This document shows positions 1 to 6,474 of a stretch of 6,827 nt of DNA, in pieces (within the stretch, counting starts at the first letter, position 1; each line of letters opens with the position of its first letter). Source of the stretch: Muribaculaceae bacterium (GTDB lineage: Bacteria; Bacteroidota; Bacteroidia; Bacteroidales; Muribaculaceae); assembly GCA_902836725.1 (NCBI GenBank), contig CADFRV010000136.1, positions 1 through 6,827 of the forward strand. Reading direction: 5' to 3'. The notes beneath the pieces were generated by a model, which made no database searches, had not been told where the DNA came from, and saw only the letters and a program-made list of their open reading frames with translations. The translations under genes were made by a program, and so were the position numbers.

Positions 1-112
1 CTCGATGCGGGGCTTAAATTTTGCACGCCACCTCCGGCGGCTCGCGGGGAAACCCTCATGCTGATACGGGATCCTTTATTCTGACAGCATACCCGACATA
101 TGGATATGAAAA
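1..112. other. Left-edge region without an identifiable gene
   Basis: No gene can be supported here. On the plus strand, a reading frame open from base 1 runs 27 codons to a TGA at 82-84. It could be the tail of a convergent gene, but its translation (ending in RDPLF) matches nothing I recognise. On the minus strand, an ATG at 58-60 opens a frame that leaves the window and is equally unconvincing. The stretch at 28-42 (GCCACCTCCGGCGGC) is an imperfect inverted repeat. CTCG-CGGGG-like motifs occur twice (1-12 and 41-49). It may be part of an extragenic repeat or the end of a neighbouring gene. Confidence 0.3.
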
Positions 113-150
113 GGCGATGTGTCAGAATTAGCGCATTCTGGCACATCGCC
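113..150 (-). terminator. Rho-independent terminator of the envelope operon, possibly bidirectional
   Basis: Two 16-base arms (113-128 and 135-150) form an inverted repeat with a 6-base loop (129-134) and only one imperfect position. Read on the minus strand, the stem is followed at once by TTTTCAT, and it begins 30 bases after the stop of the lipoprotein gene, where a terminator is expected. The imperfect pair is a C/A mismatch in the minus transcript. In the plus transcript it becomes a tolerated U-G wobble, and the plus side also ends in a T-run (GTGTTTT), so the element could serve a convergent gene as well. A smaller 5-bp hairpin (CGGAG at 159-163, CTCCG at 170-174) lies between it and the stop codon. 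Confidence 0.85.
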
Positions 151-179
151 GTGTTTTACGGAGGGTTTACTCCGGAGAT

Positions 180-2417
180 TCAGCGGGTCCGTTTAAGCTG
201 TTTGCGGAGTTTCTTGAGATAGGCGCCGTGGTCGCCCGAGCGCGACATCATGTTCCAGAAATCATCCGATACACCTGTGAGAGCCGTTACTGTAAGCCGG
301 GCGTCAAGCTCGCTGAAAGTTTCGGGATCGTTCAGGTCGATATCCTCGATGGAAGAATCATAGGACAGCATGATTACATTGTCGCCGTAGTAAGCCGCGA
401 AATCCTTGCATAATGCGCCGCCATCATCATAGGTATCATCCTCGATTACGGAAAAAGTTTTCGGCACCTTGTTGCGCAGGGTCGTGAAGTCGCTCTCGGA
501 ACCGTTGTAGCCAAGCATGCCGCCTTTACCCATTTTGGAGCTTTCCTCAAGTATCATCGCCAACGGCGCCGGCACAGAAAGGCAAGGGGTGAAGCTCGGG
601 AAGCCGGCTTCCTTCACCGGATCGCTTACGTTGGTCATATAGGAAATCTTCATCAGCAGCGGAATGCCGATATTGGCTCCAGACAGTGTGATATCAAACA
701 GACCCAGATCGCTGTAGTACTGGCCGCTTCCGTTCATGTCGAACACATATAAACTGTTGTTGCGGCGCACTGTGGTATTGATGGTGCCCACGCAGATAAC
801 AGCCTCGTCTTCTCCGCCGGCCTGCAGCGAGCAGCCGTCGAAGGCGGTCTTGTCAGGTGTATAGCCGGGGATCTGGAATACAAAATCCTCATTATCGTCT
901 GCTACGGCAAGCATGTCGGGAGTTATGACCACGCCGCTGTAGCCGTCGCCCATCGCAGGCACGGGGATCTGGCGGGTATTTCCGTCGGGCATGCGCACAT
1001 CGAGCACACCGCCCATTCCGGTCTCGGTATTGATGTAGATGGCGCCGAGATTAACATCGCCGTTGCCAAGGAATACCGGGATCGGATTCAGCTCCCGGCC
1101 GTCGATGGTGAGTACATGTACCTGCCCTTCGCCGTTGAATCCCTCGGGAGCATAGAAGTTGAAGTCTCCTTCGTAATTCGATTTCACCGTAGGAGTGGTG
1201 CGGTTGCCGTAAGTCATCCATATGGAGCATATGGCGGAGCCGCCACCCTGATTGACGATCATGCCAGATACCATGTTGAGGCGGGGCAGGATCATTGTGG
1301 GCAACATGCGCTCCTCGCCCCTTTCGAGCGGATCGACAGAGATGGAAACCACATTCTTGTAACGTCCGTAAGCCTTGGAGTTGATTTTCACCTCGAAACG
1401 CACATCAGAGGGAACGCGCTGCTCATAATAGCCGTTGCCGTCGGTTTTTACGGAAGTCTGGTTGATGCTCACGGTAATCCCTCTGACCGGCATATTCTGG
1501 TCGTTGCGCACATAGCCTGTCACTTTTGCCTCCTTTTCGGGATCATCGAGGTTGACCCATGAGAAATGTTTTACGGTACCTACATATACGCCGTCGCGCA
1601 GTTGGGCTATGCCTTCCTCCACCCATATGCCTGCGGTTTCGTCGAAACTCCAGAGGGGGATGGTCTGCGGGGTGCGGTCTGCCAGTCCTTCGGGGACAGG
1701 GAAAGTAAGGGTGGCCTCATGGGTTCCGTCAAGCTGCAGGGGGTTGCCTGATACGTCGGTAAGGTTTACCGCCGTCATACCGTAACTCAGCAGCATGGAC
1801 TCCGAGCCGTCGGCCCGTATACCCGCCAGGTCGCCGCCGGGCATCATTTCAGCGAAATCCTCGCCGTCGGGATCAAGGTACACCATCTCCGCCTTAACGG
1901 TTCCGTCATACTTCTCACCGGTGGCTTTGTTGATGTAGGAGGCTGCCGGCAGATCCACGGTGAGACCGGATACCGTGAGCTTCCGGGCCGTTGACGAGCT
2001 GAAAGTGGCGGAGGCTGCTATGGAGCGGTCTGTTTTCGGCACCATAACCACACTCCAGTTCAGGTCGTTTCCCCAGCGCAGCGAACGTACCACGCTGAAA
2101 TAGCCGTCCTTCTCGAAACGCGCCACCAGACGCCCCTCGACCACATTGGAGGAGGTGAACTCAAAACCGCCCGCAATGTTGGAGTATACGGTGGCCGTTC
2201 CCGAGCTTACCTTCACCCCTTGCAGCGGATTACCGTCGGTATCGGTCACCACCCCCTGCAGATAAGTGTCGACCATCTCGCCGGCGTCAGGTATCTGGGT
2301 ACCGCCACCGTTTCCGCCACCTTCTTCTCCGAGGAAGATCTCGTTTTCGCCACACGCGCCCAACATGAGCAATGATGCGAGCGCCATGGCCTTGAAAGAA
2401 ACAAGTTTCATTTTCAT
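180..2417 (-). CDS. Lipoprotein with carboxypeptidase-regulatory-like repeats
   Basis: A 745-residue predicted outer-membrane lipoprotein. The N-terminus has a Lys-containing start, a hydrophobic stretch and the lipobox LGAC with the acylated Cys at 22. Acidic residues at 24 and 26 and a Gly-rich linker (33-39) follow, consistent with the surface-export signals of Bacteroidetes lipoproteins. A carboxypeptidase-regulatory-like beta-sandwich is visible at about 51-115 (GVVTDTDGNPLQGVKV), a second at about 289-350 (GYVRNDQNMPVRGITV) and a weaker third at about 372-415. The region at 131-286, with motifs PGGDLAGI, LTFPVPEGL, IPLWSFDE and HFSWVNLDDP, resembles the segment that follows such domains in many Bacteroidetes surface proteins and recalls CILP/FAM171 ectodomains; this is recognition by pattern only. 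Residues 460-745 match nothing I know. No catalytic motif is seen. The start at 2417 could also be the ATG two codons later (2411). The gene sits 52 bp after its upstream neighbour, with an A-rich, promoter-less gap, so it is probably the last gene of the operon. Confidence 0.85.
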   Translation of the reverse strand: MKMKLVSFKAMALASLLMLGACGENEIFLGEEGGGNGGGTQIPDAGEMVDTYLQGVVTDTDGNPLQGVKVSSGTATVYSNIAGGFEFTSSNVVEGRLVARFEKDGYFSVVRSLRWGNDLNWSVVMVPKTDRSIAASATFSSSTARKLTVSGLTVDLPAASYINKATGEKYDGTVKAEMVYLDPDGEDFAEMMPGGDLAGIRADGSESMLLSYGMTAVNLTDVSGNPLQLDGTHEATLTFPVPEGLADRTPQTIPLWSFDETAGIWVEEGIAQLRDGVYVGTVKHFSWVNLDDPEKEAKVTGYVRNDQNMPVRGITVSINQTSVKTDGNGYYEQRVPSDVRFEVKINSKAYGRYKNVVSISVDPLERGEERMLPTMILPRLNMVSGMIVNQGGGSAICSIWMTYGNRTTPTVKSNYEGDFNFYAPEGFNGEGQVHVLTIDGRELNPIPVFLGNGDVNLGAIYINTETGMGGVLDVRMPDGNTRQIPVPAMGDGYSGVVITPDMLAVADDNEDFVFQIPGYTPDKTAFDGCSLQAGGEDEAVICVGTINTTVRRNNSLYVFDMNGSGQYYSDLGLFDITLSGANIGIPLLMKISYMTNVSDPVKEAGFPSFTPCLSVPAPLAMILEESSKMGKGGMLGYNGSESDFTTLRNKVPKTFSVIEDDTYDDGGALCKDFAAYYGDNVIMLSYDSSIEDIDLNDPETFSELDARLTVTALTGVSDDFWNMMSRSGDHGAYLKKLRKQLKRTR

Positions 2418-2469
2418 TGGTGTTATGTTATTGAATTTTTAAATTTCTGATTACAGTTGCATACATCGG

Positions 2470-5052
2470 TCACTCGTAGTCGATAACGGGGCGCACCGCG
2501 TGTCCCGCATAGCGGGCATAGGATGTATAGTCCCAGTCATCGGCACAAAAATCTATGCGGTAGGCGTTGGTGCGCCTTGATTTGTTGAGGGTTCCGGACC
2601 AATAATATCCGAATCCCGGATCGAATACCTCGTTGCCGAAACGGTAGCCGGTGACTGGGAGAAATATACTGTTGCCGTTGGGTCCGGTGACCTGATATCC
2701 GGGAACTCCGTTCGATGTTGTCCATGTCCAGTCGCATTCGTTCACAAGCTCTGAAATTTCGGCCTCGGTCGGGAGACGCCATTGCATGTGCCAGTGTGTG
2801 CGTGCGATATCAAGTGATGTGCCGCTGATGTTGGCAGGAGGGTTCGGACCGCCGTAGAGAGGTGAATCCCAGGCTCCCCCTTCGTTCATCACATCTGCCG
2901 ATGTCTCCTGTCCGGTGGGATCTGCCCAACCGAAGAGGCCCCCGGTCTCGTGTGGCGCCAAGGCTCCGATATTACGGTCTGCCCAACAGACTGAAAGTCC
3001 CAGGTCTACAGCATCGCCAGGTGGTTCCTCGGTGGTAAACTGGAGCATATCTCCGTAATAGACATCCTCGCCAAGTATCAGGCAGGCGCGGTAACCATAT
3101 GTGGTACCGGCTTCAAGTTCGGTCAGTGTCACGGAGAATGCCCCGTTTGTAGTGCGGCTCGCTTCTACCCATGTGGCGTCGTCTATGGTCATGGAGGCGT
3201 TAGTGTTCGGGGAGTATACGAAGCCTATCTGTGTCTGGTTCCCACTTTCTATGGCGTCGCAGTATCCGCGGATAACAGCTTTTTTGCTCTCGACATTCTG
3301 GGCAGACCATGTTTCGAGCTTCATGTCGAGTTCTACATCGGCTGTGGGGGTGGCTTCTATGTAGTTCCCCAGAATGTTTATCAACGGTTTGATGGTATAT
3401 TTCTTCAACGGTTTCAGGCCGTCGAAATCCTTTTCCACGTCCAACTCGCTGACAACCCAGTTGAGCTTTGAGTCTGTCATGGAACGTGAGACCATACGGT
3501 TTTCCTCGTCGAAAATTCCCAAACCTACGGACTGTGGAATGAGAACCGCACTCTTTGCCATCGTGAATGCCGTTATTGAGCCTTTTATGTTGCCCGGCTC
3601 CCATTTTATGGGGTCGAAATCGGGAAACAGTCTCAGTTTCAGCTTCCACGGCAGAGGAAGATCTATTGACGCTATCTTCACTTTGGATGTAGGCATTCCG
3701 TAACCCCGTACGAACATACCTTCTATTGAAACATCGCTTCCGAGGCCGGCCTCAACATAGGAGTCTTTGAACATTTCGTATGGATTGTTGGTATTCAGAT
3801 CCATTTTCGCGTCTAATGTCATCCGGAGACCTGACTTTGCTACCAGACCTGCTTCGAAGTATGGTATTTTGCCGAAGTTGTAGGTGGCGAAGCCCAACAC
3901 GGTTATGAAGCCTAAAGTGATGTTGCCTTTGCAGTCTAACTCTGCACCGAATGACCCTCCTGATTTTTCGGAATTTTTAGGAGTGAAAGAGTTGTAATGC
4001 CAGGAATTCTCCTCATATGTCACTTCAATAACAGGAAACGCAATCGTTTTGCTCCAGTCGAATTTCAGCCCTATGCTTCCGCTTAATGATGCGTAGGGGC
4101 CGACGCGCAACTCCATTATAAAAGGTGTGTGGGGAACGGGAGCTCGTACAGGTAGTCCGGGGTAGCACTCGAGAGCGTCTCCGTTATATTCCCAAGAAGC
4201 CTCCCGGCTGGTGGATCTCAGAGAGGCTCCGAACTTCACCACAGGGCTTGCCTTACATGAGAAATACCAGTCTCCGTGTGGCCTTTTCACCAGACCTGTA
4301 GTTATGGTGAGATTGAGGGATGCCGATACAGTCCCTGTAAGATCACGGTACTTGATCGTTTTCGAACCTCCCAATGACATGGAGACGCTTTCTCTGATGC
4401 GCCGCTTGTCACCGGGGGCAAACTGTGGGTCTGGATCAAGTTGCGCCAGGCTGTCGGGCAACTGGTAGGTGTCGAGCAACTCTGTGCTTGACACTATCAT
4501 CACCTGCTCGTATATGTCATCAAGGTTCATTTCTCCCATCGTTATGACATATCTGCCGTTGTCGACGGTCACATCCTTCACCTTGCCGGAATAGCCATAG
4601 GGGAAGCGATCGGTGAACTCGTTGTAGAAGAGCACGTCTCCCTTTTTCGGGTTCCATATTGAGGCGATCCCCGAAGTGAAGGTGATGATATTGTCCTCAT
4701 ATCCCTCCACAAGCGGCTCCCACGCCCGGGTCATGTGTATCACCTCAGGCTTGTAGATGGTGGGAATGGCCTGGAAACCGACACTGTCGATCTGTGCCAG
4801 CGGGAATATATAGGCGCTGTCAGGTGTATATACAACCTGTGAATACCAGTCCTTATGCTCCACGCTGTCGGCATCGAATCTGGAGAATCCGATACTGTCT
4901 ACATCCGCATCAAGAAAGGGAGATATTTGTCCTCCGTTATGGTAGACGATGAAGAATTGCTCCGCGGGTGTGGCGTTTTCCATGGCACGCACACCAAGCG
5001 CCGAAAGCCACACCGCGGCTATCAGCATCAGGTATTGCAACACTCTTTTCAT
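2470..5052 (-). CDS. Large exported multidomain protein with C-terminal FISUMP/lectin-fold-like domain
   Basis: An 860-residue predicted exported protein. A signal peptide covers about 1-23 (cleavage near GVRA). Two short related beta units follow: 33-56, ending VDSIGF, and 72-93, ending IDSVGF. They resemble a module common at the N-terminus of Bacteroidales surface proteins. Residues 100-575 are a long beta-rich segment with many Gly/Ser alternations that I do not recognise. Residues about 580-675 look like a fibronectin type III-type domain (YGYRACLILGEDVYYGDMLQF). Residues 681-860 carry VDLGLSVCWADRNIG, WRLPTEAEISELV, NGNSIFLPVTGYR, YYWSG and a terminal VRPV. This is the pattern of the Fibrobacter succinogenes major paralogous/DUF1566-like domains, which adopt a C-type-lectin-like fold. 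There is no lipobox and no T9SS tail at the C-terminus (ends VIDYE), so how it stays at the surface is unclear. The start codon overlaps the preceding stop (ATGA). Ligand binding or adhesion is inference. Confidence 0.85.
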   Translation of the reverse strand: MKRVLQYLMLIAAVWLSALGVRAMENATPAEQFFIVYHNGGQISPFLDADVDSIGFSRFDADSVEHKDWYSQVVYTPDSAYIFPLAQIDSVGFQAIPTIYKPEVIHMTRAWEPLVEGYEDNIITFTSGIASIWNPKKGDVLFYNEFTDRFPYGYSGKVKDVTVDNGRYVITMGEMNLDDIYEQVMIVSSTELLDTYQLPDSLAQLDPDPQFAPGDKRRIRESVSMSLGGSKTIKYRDLTGTVSASLNLTITTGLVKRPHGDWYFSCKASPVVKFGASLRSTSREASWEYNGDALECYPGLPVRAPVPHTPFIMELRVGPYASLSGSIGLKFDWSKTIAFPVIEVTYEENSWHYNSFTPKNSEKSGGSFGAELDCKGNITLGFITVLGFATYNFGKIPYFEAGLVAKSGLRMTLDAKMDLNTNNPYEMFKDSYVEAGLGSDVSIEGMFVRGYGMPTSKVKIASIDLPLPWKLKLRLFPDFDPIKWEPGNIKGSITAFTMAKSAVLIPQSVGLGIFDEENRMVSRSMTDSKLNWVVSELDVEKDFDGLKPLKKYTIKPLINILGNYIEATPTADVELDMKLETWSAQNVESKKAVIRGYCDAIESGNQTQIGFVYSPNTNASMTIDDATWVEASRTTNGAFSVTLTELEAGTTYGYRACLILGEDVYYGDMLQFTTEEPPGDAVDLGLSVCWADRNIGALAPHETGGLFGWADPTGQETSADVMNEGGAWDSPLYGGPNPPANISGTSLDIARTHWHMQWRLPTEAEISELVNECDWTWTTSNGVPGYQVTGPNGNSIFLPVTGYRFGNEVFDPGFGYYWSGTLNKSRRTNAYRIDFCADDWDYTSYARYAGHAVRPVIDYE
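5049..5052 (-). promoter_or_regulatory. ATGA stop/start overlap (translational coupling)
   Basis: The TGA of the short T9SS-tailed gene (5051-5049) overlaps the ATG of the 860-residue gene (5052-5050) as ATGA. The purine-rich run GAAGAG just upstream may help re-initiation. The overlap supports this start and co-translation of the two proteins. Confidence 0.8.
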
Positions 5053-5540
5053 CTCTTCAAAATTTTATATGACATGTCTCCCGCTTTGACAAGATATATG
5101 CCGGTACCGAGATTTTTCGCGGCAATACTGGCAGATCCCCTGTCATCGGCTATGACGGAATACAGAAGTACCCCTTCAACATTGAATACCTTGACCGATG
5201 CATCCGGTTCACACCCTGTGACATACAGTGTGCCGTCTGTCAGAAACTGTGCCGAGCATAGATCTGTCGCCGGGGCATCAATGCCGGATAGAGGGATCCT
5301 GTCGTAAGAAAACGTTTTCACATTTTCGCGCGGCAGTACTATCTCTGTGGAGCTTGTCGTCAATATGAGACCGCTATCGGAAAAAGTCACTTTCGGTTTC
5401 TGGTCAAGAGGATATACCAGTTTGCGCCCGTCTGTTGTATTCACGACCAGACCGGTACCCCATACAGTCTCCTCCTGGGCAAGCATGTGCGTCACCGTCG
5501 GTATCAGCAGCAGGAACGCACATAAAAATTTCCGTATCAT
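5049..5540 (-). CDS. Short exported protein with T9SS type A-like C-terminal tail
   Basis: With the start at 5540 the product has 163 residues: a signal peptide at 1-21 (MIRKFLCAFLLL..., cleavage after HMLA), a small beta domain at about 25-85, and a C-terminal domain at about 103-163. That tail (LYVTG, VKVFNVEGVLLYSV, LGTGIYLVKAG, YKILKR) follows the type A sorting signal that directs proteins through the type IX secretion system. The small domain has two units (KLVYPLDQKPKVTF and EIVLPRENVKTFSY) resembling the units at the start of the next protein. A longer reading from an ATG at 5570 is open, but it would place ten residues before a textbook signal peptide and overlap the upstream gene by 31 bases. 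The 5540 ATG forms a TGATG junction with the upstream stop and is preferred. The mature protein is very small for a T9SS cargo, so the tail may act as a domain in its own right. No T9SS component gene is present in the window. Confidence 0.8.
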   Translation of the reverse strand: MIRKFLCAFLLLIPTVTHMLAQEETVWGTGLVVNTTDGRKLVYPLDQKPKVTFSDSGLILTTSSTEIVLPRENVKTFSYDRIPLSGIDAPATDLCSAQFLTDGTLYVTGCEPDASVKVFNVEGVLLYSVIADDRGSASIAAKNLGTGIYLVKAGDMSYKILKR

Positions 5541-5542
5541 CA
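5538..5542 (-). promoter_or_regulatory. TGATG stop/start overlap (translational coupling)
   Basis: The TGA ending the beta-barrel gene (5542-5540) shares its A with the ATG of the next gene (5540-5538). This one-base overlap is typical of coupled translation and decides the start of the downstream gene in favour of the residues MIRKF. Confidence 0.75.
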
Positions 5543-6235
5543 GAACCGGAATGTTATGTAGGCACGGCAACCGTGGAATTTGGTCTTCACTTTGTCGGAG
5601 CCTGATTCCTCCTCCTGTTCCTCCACGTAAGTGTCTTCATAGTCGTCGTAGCCGAAGTCGCCCAGGGAGAGATATTGCTTGTATTTGGAGGAGCCGAAAC
5701 GGGCTTCTATGCCGGCACCGATGAATTTCCATGACACACTTGCGCCTCCTACGAAGAAATTGCCGAATCCTGCCTGGAATTCATCTCCGTTATAAAAACC
5801 GGAGAATGAGGGAGCATAGCGGAAATATGCATGCAGCTCGGAGTTTCGGTGTATATTGAAGTTTACCGACGGGCCTACCTGCACGCCTATCTCCACTTCG
5901 TGCATGGTGGTTTTTTCGGGATACTCTGGATATTCCGGGTCGATATAGGTCACTTTGTAGTTGGAGTAATTGATGTCAGTCCACACGGCATCTATTCCGA
6001 AACGCAGCCTGTGGGCAATCGGTTTGTGCAGAAAATAGGTGGTGCCTTTGGTGAAGTTCACACCTATGTCGCTCTTGAGTTCAGGCATTCCCTCCTGTTT
6101 GAACTTGGAATAGGAAAAGCCTATGTTTGTGAACTTGTTTCTGGCAGGCATGTCCTCGGTGTCGGAGGCGCGGCCGGAAACTGTAAATACCATGGCCATC
6201 AGGGCCATGGCCAATGTGCGTGCATGAAATTCCAT
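5540..6235 (-). CDS. Predicted small outer-membrane beta-barrel protein
   Basis: A 231-residue protein. The N-terminus has a hydrophobic signal peptide (about 1-24, cleavage near GRAS). The mature part shows alternating hydrophobic/polar strands with aromatic ends, for example TNIGFSYSKF (26-35), RLRFGIDAVW, EIGVQVGPSVNFNI, ELHAYFRYAPSFSGF, FVGGASVSWKFIGAGIEARF and a final strand, RAYITFRF. The C-terminal Phe is the usual recognition residue for BAM-mediated insertion of barrels. The strand count suggests a small barrel of about eight to ten strands. Two Tyr/acidic stretches look like loops: 89-98 (IDPEYPEYPE) and a strongly acidic 187-204 (DDYEDTYVEEQEEE). It is shorter than PorP/SprF proteins and shows no clear match to that or another named family. 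It is the first gene after the promoter at 6298-6305 and overlaps the next gene by one base, so it probably works with the three downstream surface proteins. The start at 6235 has an A-rich upstream (CATAAAAACA) and gives a complete signal peptide. Confidence 0.8.
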   Translation of the reverse strand: MEFHARTLAMALMAMVFTVSGRASDTEDMPARNKFTNIGFSYSKFKQEGMPELKSDIGVNFTKGTTYFLHKPIAHRLRFGIDAVWTDINYSNYKVTYIDPEYPEYPEKTTMHEVEIGVQVGPSVNFNIHRNSELHAYFRYAPSFSGFYNGDEFQAGFGNFFVGGASVSWKFIGAGIEARFGSSKYKQYLSLGDFGYDDYEDTYVEEQEEESGSDKVKTKFHGCRAYITFRF

Positions 6236-6267
6236 TGTTTTTATGAGATTAACTGATTGATTGCTTT

Positions 6268-6287
6268 ATGAGTGTGTATAAGTGTGT
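6268..6287. repeat. Two 10-bp tandem repeats in the operon leader
   Basis: ATGAGTGTGT (6268-6277) is followed directly by ATAAGTGTGT (6278-6287), one base different. The unit length equals one helical turn. The repeat starts about 10 bases downstream of the -7 box, close to the expected transcription start, so it lies in or at the edge of the leader RNA. It could be a binding site for a regulator or simply low-complexity sequence. Confidence 0.5.
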
Positions 6288-6297
6288 CAATATGCGG

Positions 6298-6305
6298 CAA
6301 AGGTA
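6298..6305 (-). promoter_or_regulatory. Bacteroidetes-type promoter -7 box for the envelope operon
   Basis: On the minus strand this reads TACCTTTG, an exact fit to the Bacteroidetes sigma-ABfr consensus TAnnTTTG. It lies 62 bases before the ATG at 6235, leaving a leader of roughly 55 bases. The -33 element is poor: a TTG ends 14 bases upstream instead of the usual 19-21, which suggests a weak or activator-dependent promoter. The rest of the 239-bp gap (6236-6474) is AT-rich at 6300-6380 and holds no gene. Confidence 0.7.
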
Positions 6306-6474
6306 GTTAAAAATACTTGCAATAAGTGAATTGCTGAAAATGTTTTTTGTCGATGTCTGCTAAATATTTTTATTGCTTGATATCAGAATGGGGTTATCGT
6401 ATCAGCGTGAGGTTTTCCCGACTATCCGCCGTAGGTGGCGTGTCAAATGAAAGTTGCCATACATCCGTCACAAA

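Noticed and set aside
1116..1562. Plus-strand open frame of 148 codons inside the lipoprotein gene
   Set aside because: It is antisense to a well-supported gene, with no recognisable domain, signal or promoter; it is a by-product of GC-rich codons.
3200..3649. Minus-strand open frame of 149 codons in another frame of the large gene
   Set aside because: Its Arg/His-rich composition with no hydrophobic core pattern is a frame shadow, and the overlapping frame has recognisable domains.
4855..5307. Plus-strand open frame of 150 codons
   Set aside because: It spans the junction of two coupled minus-strand genes with clear export signals, and its translation looks random.
5541..5570. Upstream ATG at 5570 as start of the T9SS-tailed gene
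   Set aside because: It would put ten residues before a normal signal peptide and lengthen the overlap. The TGATG junction at 5540 explains the gene better.
5831..6256. Plus-strand open frame of 141 codons
   Set aside because: It is antisense to the barrel gene. Its His/Gly/Val-rich translation is the usual antisense shadow of beta-strand codons.
6381..6405. Direct repeat TATCAG (6381-6386 and 6400-6405) as an operator
   Set aside because: Six bases twice in an AT-rich region can easily occur by chance, and it is not placed near the -7 box.
6427..6440. Small inverted repeat CGCC...GGCG after the regulator gene, as a terminator
   Set aside because: It has only four base pairs and no T-run follows on the minus strand.
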